A stretch of DNA of 64,000 nucleotides from the NCBI RefSeq assembly GCF_900114645.1, contig NZ_FOTR01000010.1:62001-126000 (forward strand), written 5' to 3'. This stretch comes from Gracilibacillus orientalis (lineage in GTDB: Bacteria > Bacillota > Bacilli > Bacillales > Amphibacillaceae). Position numbers and translations under genes: made by a program. Positions 1 through 11,131 of this stretch are shown here, in pieces; the stretch's first letter is position 1, and each line of letters starts with the position of its first letter. Below the pieces are notes generated by a model that saw only the letters and a list, made by a program, of their open reading frames with translations, did no database searches and was not told where the DNA came from.

Positions 1-1988
1 CGGTGTAATTGAACGGAAAGACTTTTGTGTAATATTTCATTGATTAAGGAGCTTTTTCCCGATCCAGAAACACCGGTAACTGCTGTATAAATGCCGATCG
101 GAATCTTTACATCGACATTCTTTAAGTTATTTTCTTCGGCACCAACGATTTCGATAAAACGTCCGTCAGATCCAGAACGTTTAGCAGGAATTGGTATGAA
201 CTGGTCTCCTGATAAATATTGACCAGTTAAAGATTTTTTCTTTTTCATTACTTGCTTTGGTGTCCCTTGTGCTACAATCTCTCCACCATGTTCACCGGCA
301 CCTGGCCCGATATCAATTAAATAATCTGCTGCTAACATCGTATCTTCATCATGTTCAACGACAATCAGTGTATTACCGAGGTCGCGCATGCGTTCCAATG
401 TCTGAAGCAATCGATCATTATCTCTTTGATGTAAACCGATTGATGGTTCATCCAGCACATAAAGCACCCCTGTTAATGCAGAACCAATCTGTGTTGCTAA
501 GCGAATACGCTGTGCTTCCCCGCCTGATAATGAACCAGCAGAACGGGATAAAGTAAGATATTCCAATCCGACATTTTTCAAAAATGATAAGCGATCATCT
601 AATTCATTAATGATCATATTTGCTATCTGTTCTTCTTTTTCTGATAGTTGAAGTGTGGTGAAAAATTGATGTGCTTCTGTCACTGACAATGCTGTTACTT
701 GACCAATGTGCAAGTCATTTACCTTAACTGCGAGTGCTTCATCATTTAAACGGTAAGCTTCACACGTTGGACAATCATTAGTTGCCATATATTTTTCCAT
801 TTGCTCACGGATGAAATCTGATGATGTTTCGCGATAACGACGAGCTATATTGTTTAATACACCTTCAAAATAAATATCATTTTCGCGAAGCATACCATAA
901 TCATTTTCATAACGGAAATGGATTTTTTCTTTACCACTACCATATAAAATCTTCTCTAGTTGTTTTTTAGGCAGTTTGTTCACTGGTACATCCATGTTTA
1001 TTTTGTAGTGCTTACAAACACTTTTCAGTAATTCCGGATAGTATTGTGAACTTGTCGGTTCCCATGCAGCAATCGCCCCCTGGTTGAGGGTTAAGTCTTT
1101 ATTCGGGATTACCAGTTCAATGTCTACTTCCAATTGTGAACCGAGGCCATCACAAGTTTTACATGCTCCCCATGGGCTATTAAAAGAAAATAGTCGCGGT
1201 TCCAATTCGTCGATCGAAAATCCGCAAATCGGACAGGCATGATTTTCGCTAAATAACAGTTCTTCATCTCCGATAACATCGACAATGACTTTGCCATCAC
1301 CTAATTTTAATGCTGTTTCCAAGGAATCAGACAAACGACCTGTGATACTGTCTTTTACAACAATCCGGTCGACCACAACTTCAATCGAATGTTTTTTGTT
1401 TTTGTCTAATTGGATATCATCGCTGATTTCTCGCATTTCTCCATTGATGCGTAAACGGATATATCCTTCTTTTTGTAGATCTTCCAACACTTTTACCTGT
1501 GTTCCTTTACGACCAGAGACAACTGGTGCAAGTATTTGCAATTTTGTACGTTCCGGATAATCCATAATTCTATCAACCATTTGCTCAACGGTTTGTGAAG
1601 TGATTTCTTCGCCGTGAATCGGACAAATCGGATGTCCAATTCTTGCAAAAAGTAAACGCATATAGTCATAAATTTCTGTTACGGTACCAACTGTAGATCG
1701 TGGGTTACGACTTGTCGTTTTCTGATCGATAGAAATGGCAGGCGACAAGCCTTCAATAGAATCAACGTCCGGTTTGTCCATTTGCCCTAAAAATTGACGA
1801 GCATATGCCGAGAGTGATTCTACGTACCGACGTTGTCCCTCAGCATAAATGGTATCAAAAGCTAATGATGATTTACCTGAACCAGACAATCCTGTTAAAA
1901 CAACTATCTTATCCTTTGGAATCTCGATGGATATGTTTTTTAAGTTATGTGCACGTGCTCCTTTTATGGAAATGGATTTTTTAGCCAT
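1..1988 (-). CDS. uvrA: UvrABC excinuclease subunit A (3' part outside the window)
   Basis: UvrA is the ATP-dependent damage-recognition subunit of nucleotide excision repair; it loads UvrB onto lesions. My translation of the minus strand starts [18 protein letters not shown] and has the first Walker A ([19 protein letters not shown]), the C-x2-C zinc motif CPIC, the ABC signature LSGGEAQR, Walker [15 protein letters not shown] and the second Walker [10 protein letters not shown]. About 662 of roughly 950 residues are present; the C-terminus lies before base 1. The ATG is 5 nt after the uvrB stop and its ribosome site (GAAGGGTG) sits in the last uvrB codons, so the two are translationally coupled and share the SOS-type promoter upstream of uvrB. 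Confidence 0.97.
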   Translation of the reverse strand, partial: MAKKSISIKGARAHNLKNISIEIPKDKIVVLTGLSGSGKSSLAFDTIYAEGQRRYVESLSAYARQFLGQMDKPDVDSIEGLSPAISIDQKTTSRNPRSTVGTVTEIYDYMRLLFARIGHPICPIHGEEITSQTVEQMVDRIMDYPERTKLQILAPVVSGRKGTQVKVLEDLQKEGYIRLRINGEMREISDDIQLDKNKKHSIEVVVDRIVVKDSITGRLSDSLETALKLGDGKVIVDVIGDEELLFSENHACPICGFSIDELEPRLFSFNSPWGACKTCDGLGSQLEVDIELVIPNKDLTLNQGAIAAWEPTSSQYYPELLKSVCKHYKINMDVPVNKLPKKQLEKILYGSGKEKIHFRYENDYGMLRENDIYFEGVLNNIARRYRETSSDFIREQMEKYMATNDCPTCEAYRLNDEALAVKVNDLHIGQVTALSVTEAHQFFTTLQLSEKEEQIANMIINELDDRLSFLKNVGLEYLTLSRSAGSLSGGEAQRIRLATQIGSALTGVLYVLDEPSIGLHQRDNDRLLQTLERMRDLGNTLIVVEHDEDTMLAADYLIDIGPGAGEHGGEIVAQGTPKQVMKKKKSLTGQYLSGDQFIPIPAKRSGSDGRFIEIVGAEENNLKNVDVKIPIGIYTAVTGVSGSGKSSLINEILHKSLSVQLH

Positions 1989-1993
1989 TCATT

Positions 1994-3979
1994 TCACCCT
2001 TCTGCTTTCAATTCTAAAACAAGATCACGAAGTTCCGCTGCTCGTTCGAAATCGAGTTCGCGAGCTGCTTGTTTCATTTCATTTTCCATTTTTTCAATTA
2101 GTTCCTGCTTTTCTTTCTTCGTCATTTCACTCACTTGTTTTGCGTTACTTTCATATGATTCTTCATCTTCTGCGGCCATCGTAGCACGAATCACATCGCG
2201 CACTTCCTTTTTGATCGTCGTTGGTACAATACCATGTTTTTCATTATGAGCCTGTTGTTTTTCACGACGACGATACGTTTCATCAATGGCGGTTTTCATC
2301 GAGTCTGTCATTTTGTCGGCATACATAATAACCTTACCATTTTCATTACGTGCTGCACGTCCCGTCGTTTGGATTAGGGCGCGTTGTGAACGTAAGAAGC
2401 CTTCTTTATCAGCATCTAAGATCGTAACGAGCGATACTTCGGGAATATCCAACCCTTCACGCAAAAGGTTAATACCGATTAATACATCATATTTTCCTAC
2501 CCTTAAGTCACGTATGACCTCAATTCTCTCTAGTGTTTTTATTTCAGAGTGTAAGTAGGCAACTTTTAAACCGACTTCTTTTAAATAATCCGTTAAATCT
2601 TCTGACATTTTTTTCGTGAGTGTCGTTACTAACACACGCTCATTTCGGTCCACTTTTTTGTTAATTTCGCCGATTAAATCATCTACTTGACCATCAATTG
2701 GTCGAACTTCAACTTCTGGGTCTAATAAACCTGTCGGTCGGATAATCTGCTCGGTCATTTTCGGTGTATGTTCTAACTCATATGGACCCGGTGTGGCAGA
2801 TACATAAATCAGTTGATTCACCTTTTTCTCAAATTCTGAAAATGTTAACGGACGGTTATCTAATGCAGACGGCAAACGAAAACCATGATCGACTAACACC
2901 TTTTTCCGTGCCTGGTCTCCATTATACATACCACGAATTTGTGGTAAGGTAACATGAGATTCATCAATGACGATTAAAGAATCTTCCGGAAAATAATCAA
3001 TTAATGTATATGGGGTCGAACCTGCTTCTCTTAATGTAAGATGACGGGAATAGTTCTCGATTCCGGAGCAAAAACCCATTTCCTCCATCATTTCTAGGTC
3101 ATAATTGGTCCTCTGTTCCAATCTTTGTGCTTCTAACAATTTATCTTCTTCACGGAACGTTTCCAGTTGTTCATTTAATTCTTTTTTGATATTTTCCATA
3201 GCTACTTTTAATTTTTCTTCACGGGTAACGAAGTGTGATGCCGGGAAAATCGCAATATGTTCACGATCACCGATAATTTCACCTGTTAACGCATCTACTT
3301 CGCGAATCCGGTCTATTTCATCACCAAAAAATTCAATGCGAATACAGTGCTCTTCCCGTGAAGCTGGAATAATTTCAACTGAATCACCACGAACACGGAA
3401 TGTACCACGTTGAAAGTCAATATCATTACGAGCATACTGAATATCGACAAGACCTCTTAAAAGTTCATCACGGTCTTTTTCCATTCCTACTCGTAAGGAT
3501 AACACTTGGCTTCGATATTCTTCCGGTGACCCTAAACCGTAAATACAGGACACACTGGCAACAATTAAGACATCACTACGTTCAAATAATGAAGAAGTTG
3601 CCGAGTGTCGCAATTTATCAATTTCGTCATTGACGCTCGCATCTTTCTCAATAAATGTATCTGTCGACGGCACATATGCTTCTGGTTGATAATAATCATA
3701 GTAACTGACAAAATATTCGACAGCATTGTTCGGGAAAAATTCTTTAAACTCACTGTAGAGCTGTCCCGCTAACGTCTTATTATGTGCAATCACCAATGTT
3801 GGTTTATTGATCTCTGTGACGACATTACTGATGGTGAACGTCTTCCCAGTCCCTGTGGCACCGAGCAAGGTCTGATGACGCTTCTCTTTCTCTATACCTG
3901 TTACCAGCTCCTTAATCGCGCGAGGCTGATCCCCTCGTGGCTGATAAGGTGCTTGTAATGAAAAAGTTTGCTCTTCCAC
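1994..3979 (-). CDS. uvrB: UvrABC excinuclease subunit B
   Basis: UvrB verifies DNA damage handed over by UvrA and recruits UvrC. The 661-residue product has normal family length: Walker [15 protein letters not shown] near residue 40, the lesion-probing beta-hairpin ([12 protein letters not shown]), the DESH box, helicase motif VI (QTTGRAARN) and a C-terminal UVR coiled coil that contacts UvrA and UvrC. The start is GTG, chosen because GGAGGT lies about 7 nt upstream. First gene of a uvrB-uvrA operon, under a LexA-type box. Confidence 0.98.
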   Translation of the reverse strand: MEEQTFSLQAPYQPRGDQPRAIKELVTGIEKEKRHQTLLGATGTGKTFTISNVVTEINKPTLVIAHNKTLAGQLYSEFKEFFPNNAVEYFVSYYDYYQPEAYVPSTDTFIEKDASVNDEIDKLRHSATSSLFERSDVLIVASVSCIYGLGSPEEYRSQVLSLRVGMEKDRDELLRGLVDIQYARNDIDFQRGTFRVRGDSVEIIPASREEHCIRIEFFGDEIDRIREVDALTGEIIGDREHIAIFPASHFVTREEKLKVAMENIKKELNEQLETFREEDKLLEAQRLEQRTNYDLEMMEEMGFCSGIENYSRHLTLREAGSTPYTLIDYFPEDSLIVIDESHVTLPQIRGMYNGDQARKKVLVDHGFRLPSALDNRPLTFSEFEKKVNQLIYVSATPGPYELEHTPKMTEQIIRPTGLLDPEVEVRPIDGQVDDLIGEINKKVDRNERVLVTTLTKKMSEDLTDYLKEVGLKVAYLHSEIKTLERIEVIRDLRVGKYDVLIGINLLREGLDIPEVSLVTILDADKEGFLRSQRALIQTTGRAARNENGKVIMYADKMTDSMKTAIDETYRRREKQQAHNEKHGIVPTTIKKEVRDVIRATMAAEDEESYESNAKQVSEMTKKEKQELIEKMENEMKQAARELDFERAAELRDLVLELKAEG

Positions 3980-4011
3980 TCTGATACCTCCGTTCTCATA
4001 CTTCTTATAAT

Positions 4012-4051
4012 ATTATACACTATATCCCAATAAAAAGCGAACAAATATTCG
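4012..4051 (-). promoter_or_regulatory. uvrB promoter with LexA (SOS) box
   Basis: On the minus strand TATAAT occupies 4017-4012. A near-perfect SOS operator, CGAACAAATATTCG on the plus strand at 4038-4051, overlaps the position expected for the -35 element. It has one mismatch to the B. subtilis consensus CGAACnnnnGTTCG. Position and sequence suggest LexA represses uvrBA until DNA damage. Confidence 0.75.
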
Positions 4052-4190
4052 TTTCGTTTTTTGATTCTCTTTCTTCATTATAACCAAAGGTACCGGGATG
4101 ATAAAAAGATATGATGTTTTTTGTGGAATTATGGCATGTGAAACAACAGAAATATATGTGGATGCTCTATTTTTTAACCTGATTAAAACA

Positions 4191-4220
4191 AAAACCACAG
4201 CTATTCCTAGCTGTGGTTTT
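4191..4220 (-). terminator. Terminator of prfC
   Basis: Inverted repeat with arms AAAACCACAGCTA / TAGCTGTGGTTTT just downstream of the prfC stop; on the minus strand the stem runs into a T-rich tail. It separates prfC from uvrB. Confidence 0.85.
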
Positions 4221-4225
4221 ACTAT

Positions 4226-5806
4226 TTATGTCTTTTGATCGTATTGATTTACTTCATATAAATCGATCAGGTCAATTTCTGGGTGTTTATCGGTGAACCA
4301 TCTCAAAGCGAAATCATTTTTAAACAAAACAAGAAACTCGCCTTCACGGTCTTTGACTAGCAGATTACGTTCATCAAATAATTTAGGATCGACTTGTTCT
4401 TTATTAAGCCAACGCGGAATGCGATCTCCAATCGATTCAAGCATTACTTCTACGTTATACTCATTTTGCATACGATACTGGAACACTTCATATTGCAGTT
4501 GGCCAACAGCACCGATGATCATCGAATCGGTTGGATAACCGCGAAACAATTGAATGGCGCCTTCCTGTACAAGTTGCTCGATTCCTTTTCTAAACTGCTT
4601 TGCCTTCATAACGTTCTTTGCCGTTACACGCTGGAACATTTCTGGCGGGAATTGTGGTAATTCATCATATTCAAACGGCTTCTTTCCTTCGATCAATGTA
4701 TCGCCAATTCGATAAGAACCGGGATCATAGACACCGATGATATCTCCGGCAAAAGCTTCTTGTACCGTATCTCGAGAGGAAGCGACAAATTGCTGTGTCT
4801 GTCCCAAGCGTATGTTTTTACCAGTACGAGCGAGTGTTACATTCATACCGCGTTCAAACCGGCCAGAGCAAACACGTAAAAAAGCAATACGATCACGGTG
4901 CTGTGGGTTCATATTTGCTTGAATTTTGAAAATGAATCCAGAAAAATCCGGATAATCAGGACTGATCACTTCTTCTTCCGTTCGACGTGGTCTTGGTGCA
5001 GGCGCCATGTCTATGAATGTATCAAAGAAAGTCTGTACACCAAATGGTGCAAGCGCACTTCCGAAAAATACCGGGGTCTGTTCACCATCCCATACACGGT
5101 CTATCGAAAATTGATCTCCCGCTTCATCGAGCAATTCTAATTCTTCTACTGTTTCCTGATATGTTGGATGGTTATAAATATCTTCTTCTTTTTCCATGTC
5201 AGCCATTGGAATATATGTTTCTTCTTCATTACCATTATAGCGGATAAATTGATCATGGTAACGATCTAAAGTACCCAAGAAACGTTTTCCCATACCAACC
5301 GGCCAGTTCATTGGATAAGTTTCGATATTCAGCACATCTTCAATCTGGTCTAATAACTCTAAAGGTTCGCGTGCTTCACGATCTAATTTATTGATAAACG
5401 TAAAGATCGGAATCCCTCGCATTTTACATACTTTAAATAGCTTAATCGTTTGGGCTTCAATCCCTTTTGTTGCATCAATAATCATAACTACACTATCGAC
5501 AGCTGTCAGCGTCCGATAGGTATCTTCACTAAAATCTTCGTGACCAGGTGTGTCGAGAATATTGACTTTATGCCCTTTATAATCAAAATTCATCACACTG
5601 GAAGTCACTGAGATTCCACGTTGTTTTTCGATCTCCATCCAGTCCGATGTCGCGAATTTTCCTGACTTCTTCCCTTTTACTGTACCTGCTGAGCGAATTA
5701 GTTTTCCAAACAACAATAGCTTTTCTGTCATCGTTGTTTTCCCTGCATCAGGGTGTGAAATAATCGCAAATGTTTTTCTTTTTTTCACTTCTTCTTGTAA
5801 TCCCAT
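4226..5806 (-). CDS. prfC: Peptide chain release factor 3 (RF3)
   Basis: RF3 is a translational GTPase that removes RF1/RF2 from the ribosome after termination. The protein has the GTPase motifs in order: G1 HPDAGKTT, G2 region RGISVTSS, G3 DTPGHEDF and G4 NKLDRE, followed by EF-Tu-like domain II and the RF3 C-terminal domain. I place the start at [12 protein letters not shown] (526 aa) because AGTAGGT lies 8-9 nt before it; an in-frame start 20 codons upstream has no family counterpart and no ribosome site. Divergent from the SNF2 gene and closed by its own terminator, so probably monocistronic. Confidence 0.95.
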   Translation of the reverse strand: MGLQEEVKKRKTFAIISHPDAGKTTMTEKLLLFGKLIRSAGTVKGKKSGKFATSDWMEIEKQRGISVTSSVMNFDYKGHKVNILDTPGHEDFSEDTYRTLTAVDSVVMIIDATKGIEAQTIKLFKVCKMRGIPIFTFINKLDREAREPLELLDQIEDVLNIETYPMNWPVGMGKRFLGTLDRYHDQFIRYNGNEEETYIPMADMEKEEDIYNHPTYQETVEELELLDEAGDQFSIDRVWDGEQTPVFFGSALAPFGVQTFFDTFIDMAPAPRPRRTEEEVISPDYPDFSGFIFKIQANMNPQHRDRIAFLRVCSGRFERGMNVTLARTGKNIRLGQTQQFVASSRDTVQEAFAGDIIGVYDPGSYRIGDTLIEGKKPFEYDELPQFPPEMFQRVTAKNVMKAKQFRKGIEQLVQEGAIQLFRGYPTDSMIIGAVGQLQYEVFQYRMQNEYNVEVMLESIGDRIPRWLNKEQVDPKLFDERNLLVKDREGEFLVLFKNDFALRWFTDKHPEIDLIDLYEVNQYDQKT

Positions 5807-5960
5807 ATTGTTACCTACTTTCTGCTTGACGTACCTATTAATCTCTCCTATTTTAACACTTATCAAACAGAGTGAAAATAAAAAACATCAATAAGATGGC
5901 ATCAAAAACAGAATCTGATATAATATAATGATGGATTCTTTAAATAAGGATGGGATCAAT

Positions 5961-8900
5961 TTGCAACAAATTCAAATGACAGAACAATCGATTCGCCAGT
6001 TAACCGGTGAACGTTTCTTTAATAGAGGTTATCAATATTATCAAGCTGGAAAAGTTTACGGACTTTCCTATAATCCGGAATCTAATTCCTGGCGCGGACT
6101 TGTAAAGGGCACTAAAATTTATACCGTTCGTATTTATTTTACAGATGACATGAAGGTGGATACGACATGCAACTGCCCTGCTTGTGAAACACATGGTTCC
6201 TGTAAGCACATAGCTGCCGTGCTATTAGCCATCACTCAGGGTGCTCAATCCAATCGCAGAAAATTTGCAGTTGACCGGAGTGCCCACCAAGCACCTGCAC
6301 AAGATACAGATCTGTTCGCTAAACAATTATTACATACATTTCGTAATAAAAAAGAACAGACCGAAACACCGCTAGTAGTTGAGACGGAGTATCTTTTGTC
6401 CTTAACTAAGGCAAATAAAAACTCCCAGTACGCCCTTAGTATTGAAGTGAAAATCGGGGATAAAAGACCCTATGTAATTCGGGATATTCGCACGTTCTTA
6501 AAAGCATTAAGTAGCGGTGAATCCCATAAAGTAAATCAAAGCTTTACTTTTAATCCAGCTATTCACTACTTTACATCAAAAGACCAAAAAATGATCGAAA
6601 TGCTATTGACCTGTTATGAGCAGGAGCGTCTATTCGGAAATAGCTATGTTTTGAAGCTGGAACAACCTAGAAGTATTTATGTTCCTCCAAGTTTAGTGGA
6701 CCAATTGTTAGACCAACTAGTTGATATGGACTATGTATTCCGACTCGGTAACAGTAAAGAATATCAAGTAATTGAAGTGAGCGAAATGGATGATCAGCTA
6801 CAGTTTCATCTCGATTACCAACAACCAAATAATTATACATTGGAGATGACAGATCTATCTGAATATTACTTTTTAGATAGTTATCGTTATGTGGTACATG
6901 AACATCATTTCTACAAAATCACCTATCAACAAAAAGTAATTTTAGACAAATTGTTTCGGGTTGTCCCTTTTCAAAATAAGAAAAAACAGTTGATCTCGCC
7001 AAATGAAATGGATGTCTTTGTCAAAAATGTCATGCCGCAATTTGAGCAAGTAGGAAATTTAAATATGACAGATCGAATGGAGAAACAGATTAACACAGCA
7101 CCATTACAAACGAAAATTTATGTTGACGAAATAGATGGGGCATTAAAAGCTGAAGTGGAATATCAATATGGGGAGTCAGTATTCACCCCTTTCTCTGAAC
7201 ATGGGGCAGGAGAAACCATTGTCAAACGCGAAACCCACAGGGAACAAGAAATGTTGCAGTTGCTTCGTGATGAAGCTTTTATCGAAATGAATCAAACATT
7301 TTATTTATTTAATGATGATGCAATTTATTCGTTCATCCATGAAGGCGTCTACCAATTGGAAGAAATTGCGTCTGTCTACTTATCCAGAAGTGTCAAACAA
7401 ATGCTGGAAGGTATCGATCAGATGACATTACAATCTAATGTGGATTATCGCCCATCTGAAGGTATGTTAGATATTGAATTTGACATGGAGGGTATTTCGG
7501 AAGAAAATGTAACAAATATCTTGCAAGCTTTAGTCGAGAAAAAGCGATACTATCGTATACCAAACGGAGCACTTATCCATTTACAATCGGATGATTTTTC
7601 TTCCTTTCAAAGGTTGCAAAAGTCATTAGATTTATCCAAAAAACAGATGGAAGATGGCAAAATATCGATTCCGGCTGCTCGCAGTTTCCAGGTCGAAGAA
7701 GCATTGAAAAAGACCAGTCATCGCTATAGTGAATCATTCCAACAAATACTGGAGCAACTCAAACATCCGGAACAGTTACAATTTGAATTACCAGATCAAT
7801 TAGAAGCGGATGTCCGTGACTACCAAGTAACCGGATTTCAATGGATGAAGGCATTATCCCATTACCATTTAGGCGGCATTTTAGCGGATGATATGGGGTT
7901 AGGGAAAACATTGCAGACGATCAGTTACATTCTATCTGAAGCAAATGAAAAAACTGATCGTTATCAAGCGCTCGTCATTGCGCCTGCTTCGCTTTTATAC
8001 AATTGGAAAAAGGAAATCGAAAAATTTTCACCGACATTGAGTGCCGGTGTAATTATCGGACCTAAGCATGAACGGCGAAAATTGCTAGAGCAACATCAAG
8101 ATACTAATATTTTGATTACATCCTATCCAACATTACGAAAAGACCAGGATCTGTACGAAGATCATTTGTTTGATTGCATTATTCTTGATGAAGCGCAAGT
8201 GATTAAAAATCATTTGACCCTAACAGCAAAAGCAGTACGTTCCCTGCAAGCGAAGCAATTTTTTGCACTGAGCGGAACACCAATCGAGAACGCTTTGGAT
8301 GAATTGTGGTCAATTTTTTATACGATATCACCTGGATTATTTGGCAGTAAAAAGGCATTCAGCAATCTGGATACAGACTATATTTCCCGGATTACCAGAC
8401 CATTTATTTTACGACGTGTAAAAAAAGAAGTACTGGATGAACTACCGGACAAAATTGAATCAGTTCAATATTCAGAGCTGACAAAAGACCAAAAAGAAGT
8501 ATATGTTGGGTACCTACAACGAATCCAAAATGAATTAGACGAGACAATTGAAGAAAAAGGATTTAACCGTGGAAAACTGCAAATTTTAGCCGGGCTCACC
8601 CGACTACGGCAAATCTGTTGCCATCCAAGTTTATTTTTGGAAAATTACAGTGGGAAATCAGGAAAATTAGAACAGTTGATGGAGTTAACAGGTGAATTAG
8701 AAGCGAACGGCAAGCGAACACTAATTTTCTCCCAATTTTCTAGCATGCTCGAGATTATCCGTGATACGTTACAAGCAAATGGTCAGGAAGTGTTTTATTT
8801 AGATGGTTCGACTCCTTCTGAAGAACGAATGAAAATGGTCGAAGCATTTAACGAGGGTGAAAAAGGATTTTTCTTAATTTCCCTGAAAGCTGGGGGAACA

Positions 8901-9188
8901 GGACTTAATTTAACCGGAGCAGACACTGTTATTTTATATGATCTATGGTGGAACCCGGCAGTTGAGGAACAGGCAGCTGGAAGAGCACATCGAATCGGTC
9001 AGAAAAAAGTGGTCCAAGTGATTCGCTTTATTACCGAAGGAACAATTGAAGAAAAAATTTATCAGATGCAACAAAAGAAACGCGAATTAGTCGATCAAAT
9101 CATTCAGCCTGGTGAGACCTTACTATCCAAACTATCTGAAGAAGAAATTCGAGAACTATTGCAATTTAATGAAAAACAAGAGAGCTGA
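5961..9188 (+). CDS. SWIM zinc-finger SNF2-family DNA helicase/translocase
   Basis: Large SNF2/Rad54-type translocase. N-terminal SWIM zinc finger with CNCPACETHGSCKH (CxC...CxH) near residue 80, a bacterial SNF2-associated middle region, then both RecA lobes: motif I DDMGLGKTLQT, motif II LDEAQ (DEAQ rather than DEAH), motif III LSGTPIEN, motif V LKAGGTGLNL and motif VI GRAHRIGQ. The longest frame opens with ATG at 5928, but that ATG overlaps a TATAAT pair (5919-5924, 5924-5929) and has no ribosome site. The in-frame TTG at 5961 has AAGGATGGG 6-9 nt upstream, so I prefer it (1075 aa). Cellular role is unknown; such helicases are suspected in DNA repair or transcription recycling. Confidence 0.9.
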   Translation: MQQIQMTEQSIRQLTGERFFNRGYQYYQAGKVYGLSYNPESNSWRGLVKGTKIYTVRIYFTDDMKVDTTCNCPACETHGSCKHIAAVLLAITQGAQSNRRKFAVDRSAHQAPAQDTDLFAKQLLHTFRNKKEQTETPLVVETEYLLSLTKANKNSQYALSIEVKIGDKRPYVIRDIRTFLKALSSGESHKVNQSFTFNPAIHYFTSKDQKMIEMLLTCYEQERLFGNSYVLKLEQPRSIYVPPSLVDQLLDQLVDMDYVFRLGNSKEYQVIEVSEMDDQLQFHLDYQQPNNYTLEMTDLSEYYFLDSYRYVVHEHHFYKITYQQKVILDKLFRVVPFQNKKKQLISPNEMDVFVKNVMPQFEQVGNLNMTDRMEKQINTAPLQTKIYVDEIDGALKAEVEYQYGESVFTPFSEHGAGETIVKRETHREQEMLQLLRDEAFIEMNQTFYLFNDDAIYSFIHEGVYQLEEIASVYLSRSVKQMLEGIDQMTLQSNVDYRPSEGMLDIEFDMEGISEENVTNILQALVEKKRYYRIPNGALIHLQSDDFSSFQRLQKSLDLSKKQMEDGKISIPAARSFQVEEALKKTSHRYSESFQQILEQLKHPEQLQFELPDQLEADVRDYQVTGFQWMKALSHYHLGGILADDMGLGKTLQTISYILSEANEKTDRYQALVIAPASLLYNWKKEIEKFSPTLSAGVIIGPKHERRKLLEQHQDTNILITSYPTLRKDQDLYEDHLFDCIILDEAQVIKNHLTLTAKAVRSLQAKQFFALSGTPIENALDELWSIFYTISPGLFGSKKAFSNLDTDYISRITRPFILRRVKKEVLDELPDKIESVQYSELTKDQKEVYVGYLQRIQNELDETIEEKGFNRGKLQILAGLTRLRQICCHPSLFLENYSGKSGKLEQLMELTGELEANGKRTLIFSQFSSMLEIIRDTLQANGQEVFYLDGSTPSEERMKMVEAFNEGEKGFFLISLKAGGTGLNLTGADTVILYDLWWNPAVEEQAAGRAHRIGQKKVVQVIRFITEGTIEEKIYQMQQKKRELVDQIIQPGETLLSKLSEEEIRELLQFNEKQES

Positions 9189-9208
9189 TGATCAGCTCTC
9201 TTGTTTTT
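9172..9208. terminator. Bidirectional terminator, perfect 18-bp palindrome
   Basis: Arms 9172-9189 and 9191-9208 are perfectly complementary around a single central base, with A5 on one side and T5 on the other. The stop codons of the converging SNF2 gene (9186-9188) and minJ (9192-9194) both lie inside it, so it should end transcription both ways. Confidence 0.9.
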
Positions 9209-10391
9209 CTATTATTTCTTCTTGTACATAACTATCATTTTCTCTCACAAACAATATACCCAGTTTGTGATGTTCACCTTCATAAAGAGCACGTTGAGCA
9301 AAGCGGACTTCGCCGTTTAAATCTTTAACACTTAATTTACAAAAAGCTCTGTTTTGATTAACTGCTTGATAAAAGATATCTTCATTTTCTACTGTTATAT
9401 CGTTCACTTTAACAATTCTTTCCCCGGGAATTAGACCTAAATCAACAGCTGGCGTACCTGGTAATGTGCCAAGTACTAACAAACCCCTTTCTGCAGGTCG
9501 GAAATAAGGAGTACGGCGCTCTTCTGCAGCCCGGTAAACAAGCTGTATCAATTCCTTCCCTAAAAATGCAACAGCAAACGCAACAACGGTTAAAAACGGA
9601 ATGAAGTAACTACCTACTGCTATTAGTAAAATGACAATGGCTAATAGAGCAACCCTCTTGGATAACCAGCTTGCTGCCTCGCGCGGTAATCGGGACTTAA
9701 CGATATATTCTAAACCAAATACATATGGTAATATCATTACCCCATACGATTGTCCAGATATTTCTAATAGTGGCCACTCCGCAAAGGGCTCTATCCACCC
9801 ACCAGGTACTAAAGCAATGAATGGTATAATGGTCAATTTTTTAATTCGATGCTGACCTAAGTATTTACCGCGATTACTTTTAACAAGTTCAGGATATGTA
9901 TCATCGTGATGTATTCTGGATAAGATCCACGTCTCTGTTAGTAACAGGATGCCAATGATAAAAGGTATATAGAATAAATCTGTTGCATCAAGTAAGTCAA
10001 GCCAATTACTTGGTAGATAATCATCCCCATATATATTGAGAAAATACATAATCACAGACGCGATGGCTAACGTGTACCCTGCCGACATCCAACTGAATCG
10101 ATTACCAATCGCAACGATTAACATAACCAGGCCTAATAATAGAGCAAATGGAATCGAAATGACAAAACCAAACCCAATGGATAAAATCGATAAGATCAAC
10201 CCTATGATGATCGATATCGACCATGTATGTTTTGTCTCATGAAAATACGGATACACTTTCGTTCCAAAGTGTTGTCGATCCTTTTTAATACGCCAGTAAC
10301 CACTCAGCAATAGGAGCAGTAAAAATAAATAGATAAACGGCTGCATAAAAACACGTGCAATAACTCCGCTAAATTCCATCAACCAATCCAT
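9192..10391 (-). CDS. minJ: MinJ-like PDZ membrane protein (division topology)
   Basis: About 8 membrane helices fill residues 10-280; a PDZ domain occupies the C-terminal third (ERGLLVLGTLPGTPAVDLGL... IPGERIVKVND). Length (399 aa), architecture and placement next to ctpB match B. subtilis MinJ, which bridges DivIVA and MinD at the division site and affects swarming. I chose the ATG at 10391 because GGGGAGGGG lies 9 nt before it; a TTG three codons upstream abuts that site with no spacing. Symbol rests on synteny and architecture. Confidence 0.82.
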   Translation of the reverse strand: MDWLMEFSGVIARVFMQPFIYLFLLLLLLSGYWRIKKDRQHFGTKVYPYFHETKHTWSISIIIGLILSILSIGFGFVISIPFALLLGLVMLIVAIGNRFSWMSAGYTLAIASVIMYFLNIYGDDYLPSNWLDLLDATDLFYIPFIIGILLLTETWILSRIHHDDTYPELVKSNRGKYLGQHRIKKLTIIPFIALVPGGWIEPFAEWPLLEISGQSYGVMILPYVFGLEYIVKSRLPREAASWLSKRVALLAIVILLIAVGSYFIPFLTVVAFAVAFLGKELIQLVYRAAEERRTPYFRPAERGLLVLGTLPGTPAVDLGLIPGERIVKVNDITVENEDIFYQAVNQNRAFCKLSVKDLNGEVRFAQRALYEGEHHKLGILFVRENDSYVQEEIIEKQES

Positions 10392-10424
10392 CCCAAACAA
10401 CCCCTCCCCAACAAAACATCATTA

Positions 10425-10472
10425 GCAAAACTTAGCTTTCGCGAAATCATTATAGCGAAAAGCTTAGTTTTA
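10425..10472. repeat. Imperfect inverted repeat upstream of minJ
   Basis: AAACTTAGCTTTCGC and GCGAAAAGCTTAGTTT form long arms around a short spacer; on the minus strand the spacer contains TATAAT. It could be part of the minJ promoter/operator. No regulator can be named. Confidence 0.4.
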
Positions 10473-10694
10473 CTTTTTCCTTCATCATAAAACATCTAGT
10501 TATGTTTTGATAGTAAAAAATATGTATATTATCTTTATTATGATAAAAAAAACAACATTTGGCTACCCATAAATGTAATTTTAGTTAAAATGGAATCTAA
10601 CGATAGAAACAAACTACGAGATAATTAAAAATCAGGTTTTCTTACTACCGTTCTTCTTCAGGGGAGAGGCTGTGCTCACGGAAAGCGAAACAAT

Positions 10695-10791
10695 GATGAC
10701 TTTCACCCATAGGCATAAGTGCGACCAAGCGGCAAGACTTCTTTATCGTAGGGCGCTTGGAGCTAGACATCGCCGCTTATACTCCTTCTAC
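10695..10791. repeat. Dispersed-type repeat, copy A
   Basis: Shares with the copy at 11529-11670, in the same orientation, the core gatgactttcacc-ggcataagtgcgac and the later blocks tcttctttatcgtag and gagctagacat. Copy A lacks about 45 nt present in the other copy. The closing block resembles GTCTAGCTC-type repeats I recall from Bacillaceae genomes; that is recollection, not a search. Confidence 0.6.
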
Positions 10792-11005
10792 CTTAATAAT
10801 AAAGAAATCGGGATTTTTTCGTTCAGCCTGTAGCTTCCTATGCCATGGTGTTTATGGACTAGCAATCACACAGACAACAAAAACATCGCCATATAATTCT
10901 ACAAGAACACCCTTGCTTATCTGAGTGCTCTCCTTGTATACTGCCAACATACGAGTATCTAAATCCAGTTCGACTTCGATCATTAAATCTCCACTCAATA
11001 CGATT

Positions 11006-11131
11006 AGATTTGTCGTTTATATCAATTTTTGTGACAAATCTTCAGCCTTTCTCTTGAGATTTGTCAGTTATATCTGGTTTTGTGACAAATCTTCAGATTC
11101 TCTCCTGAGATTTGTCAGTTATATCAGTTTT
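11006..11131. repeat. 51-bp tandem repeat, about 2.5 units
   Basis: Units begin at 11006, 11057 and 11108 and differ at only a few bases. Each full unit contains AGATTTGTC and its complement GACAAATCT, so it can fold into a hairpin. The period is a multiple of three, so a 17-residue repeat (LRFVSYI..FCDKSS) reads through an 88-codon plus-strand frame (10925-11191). I cannot tell whether this frame is translated. Confidence 0.8.
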
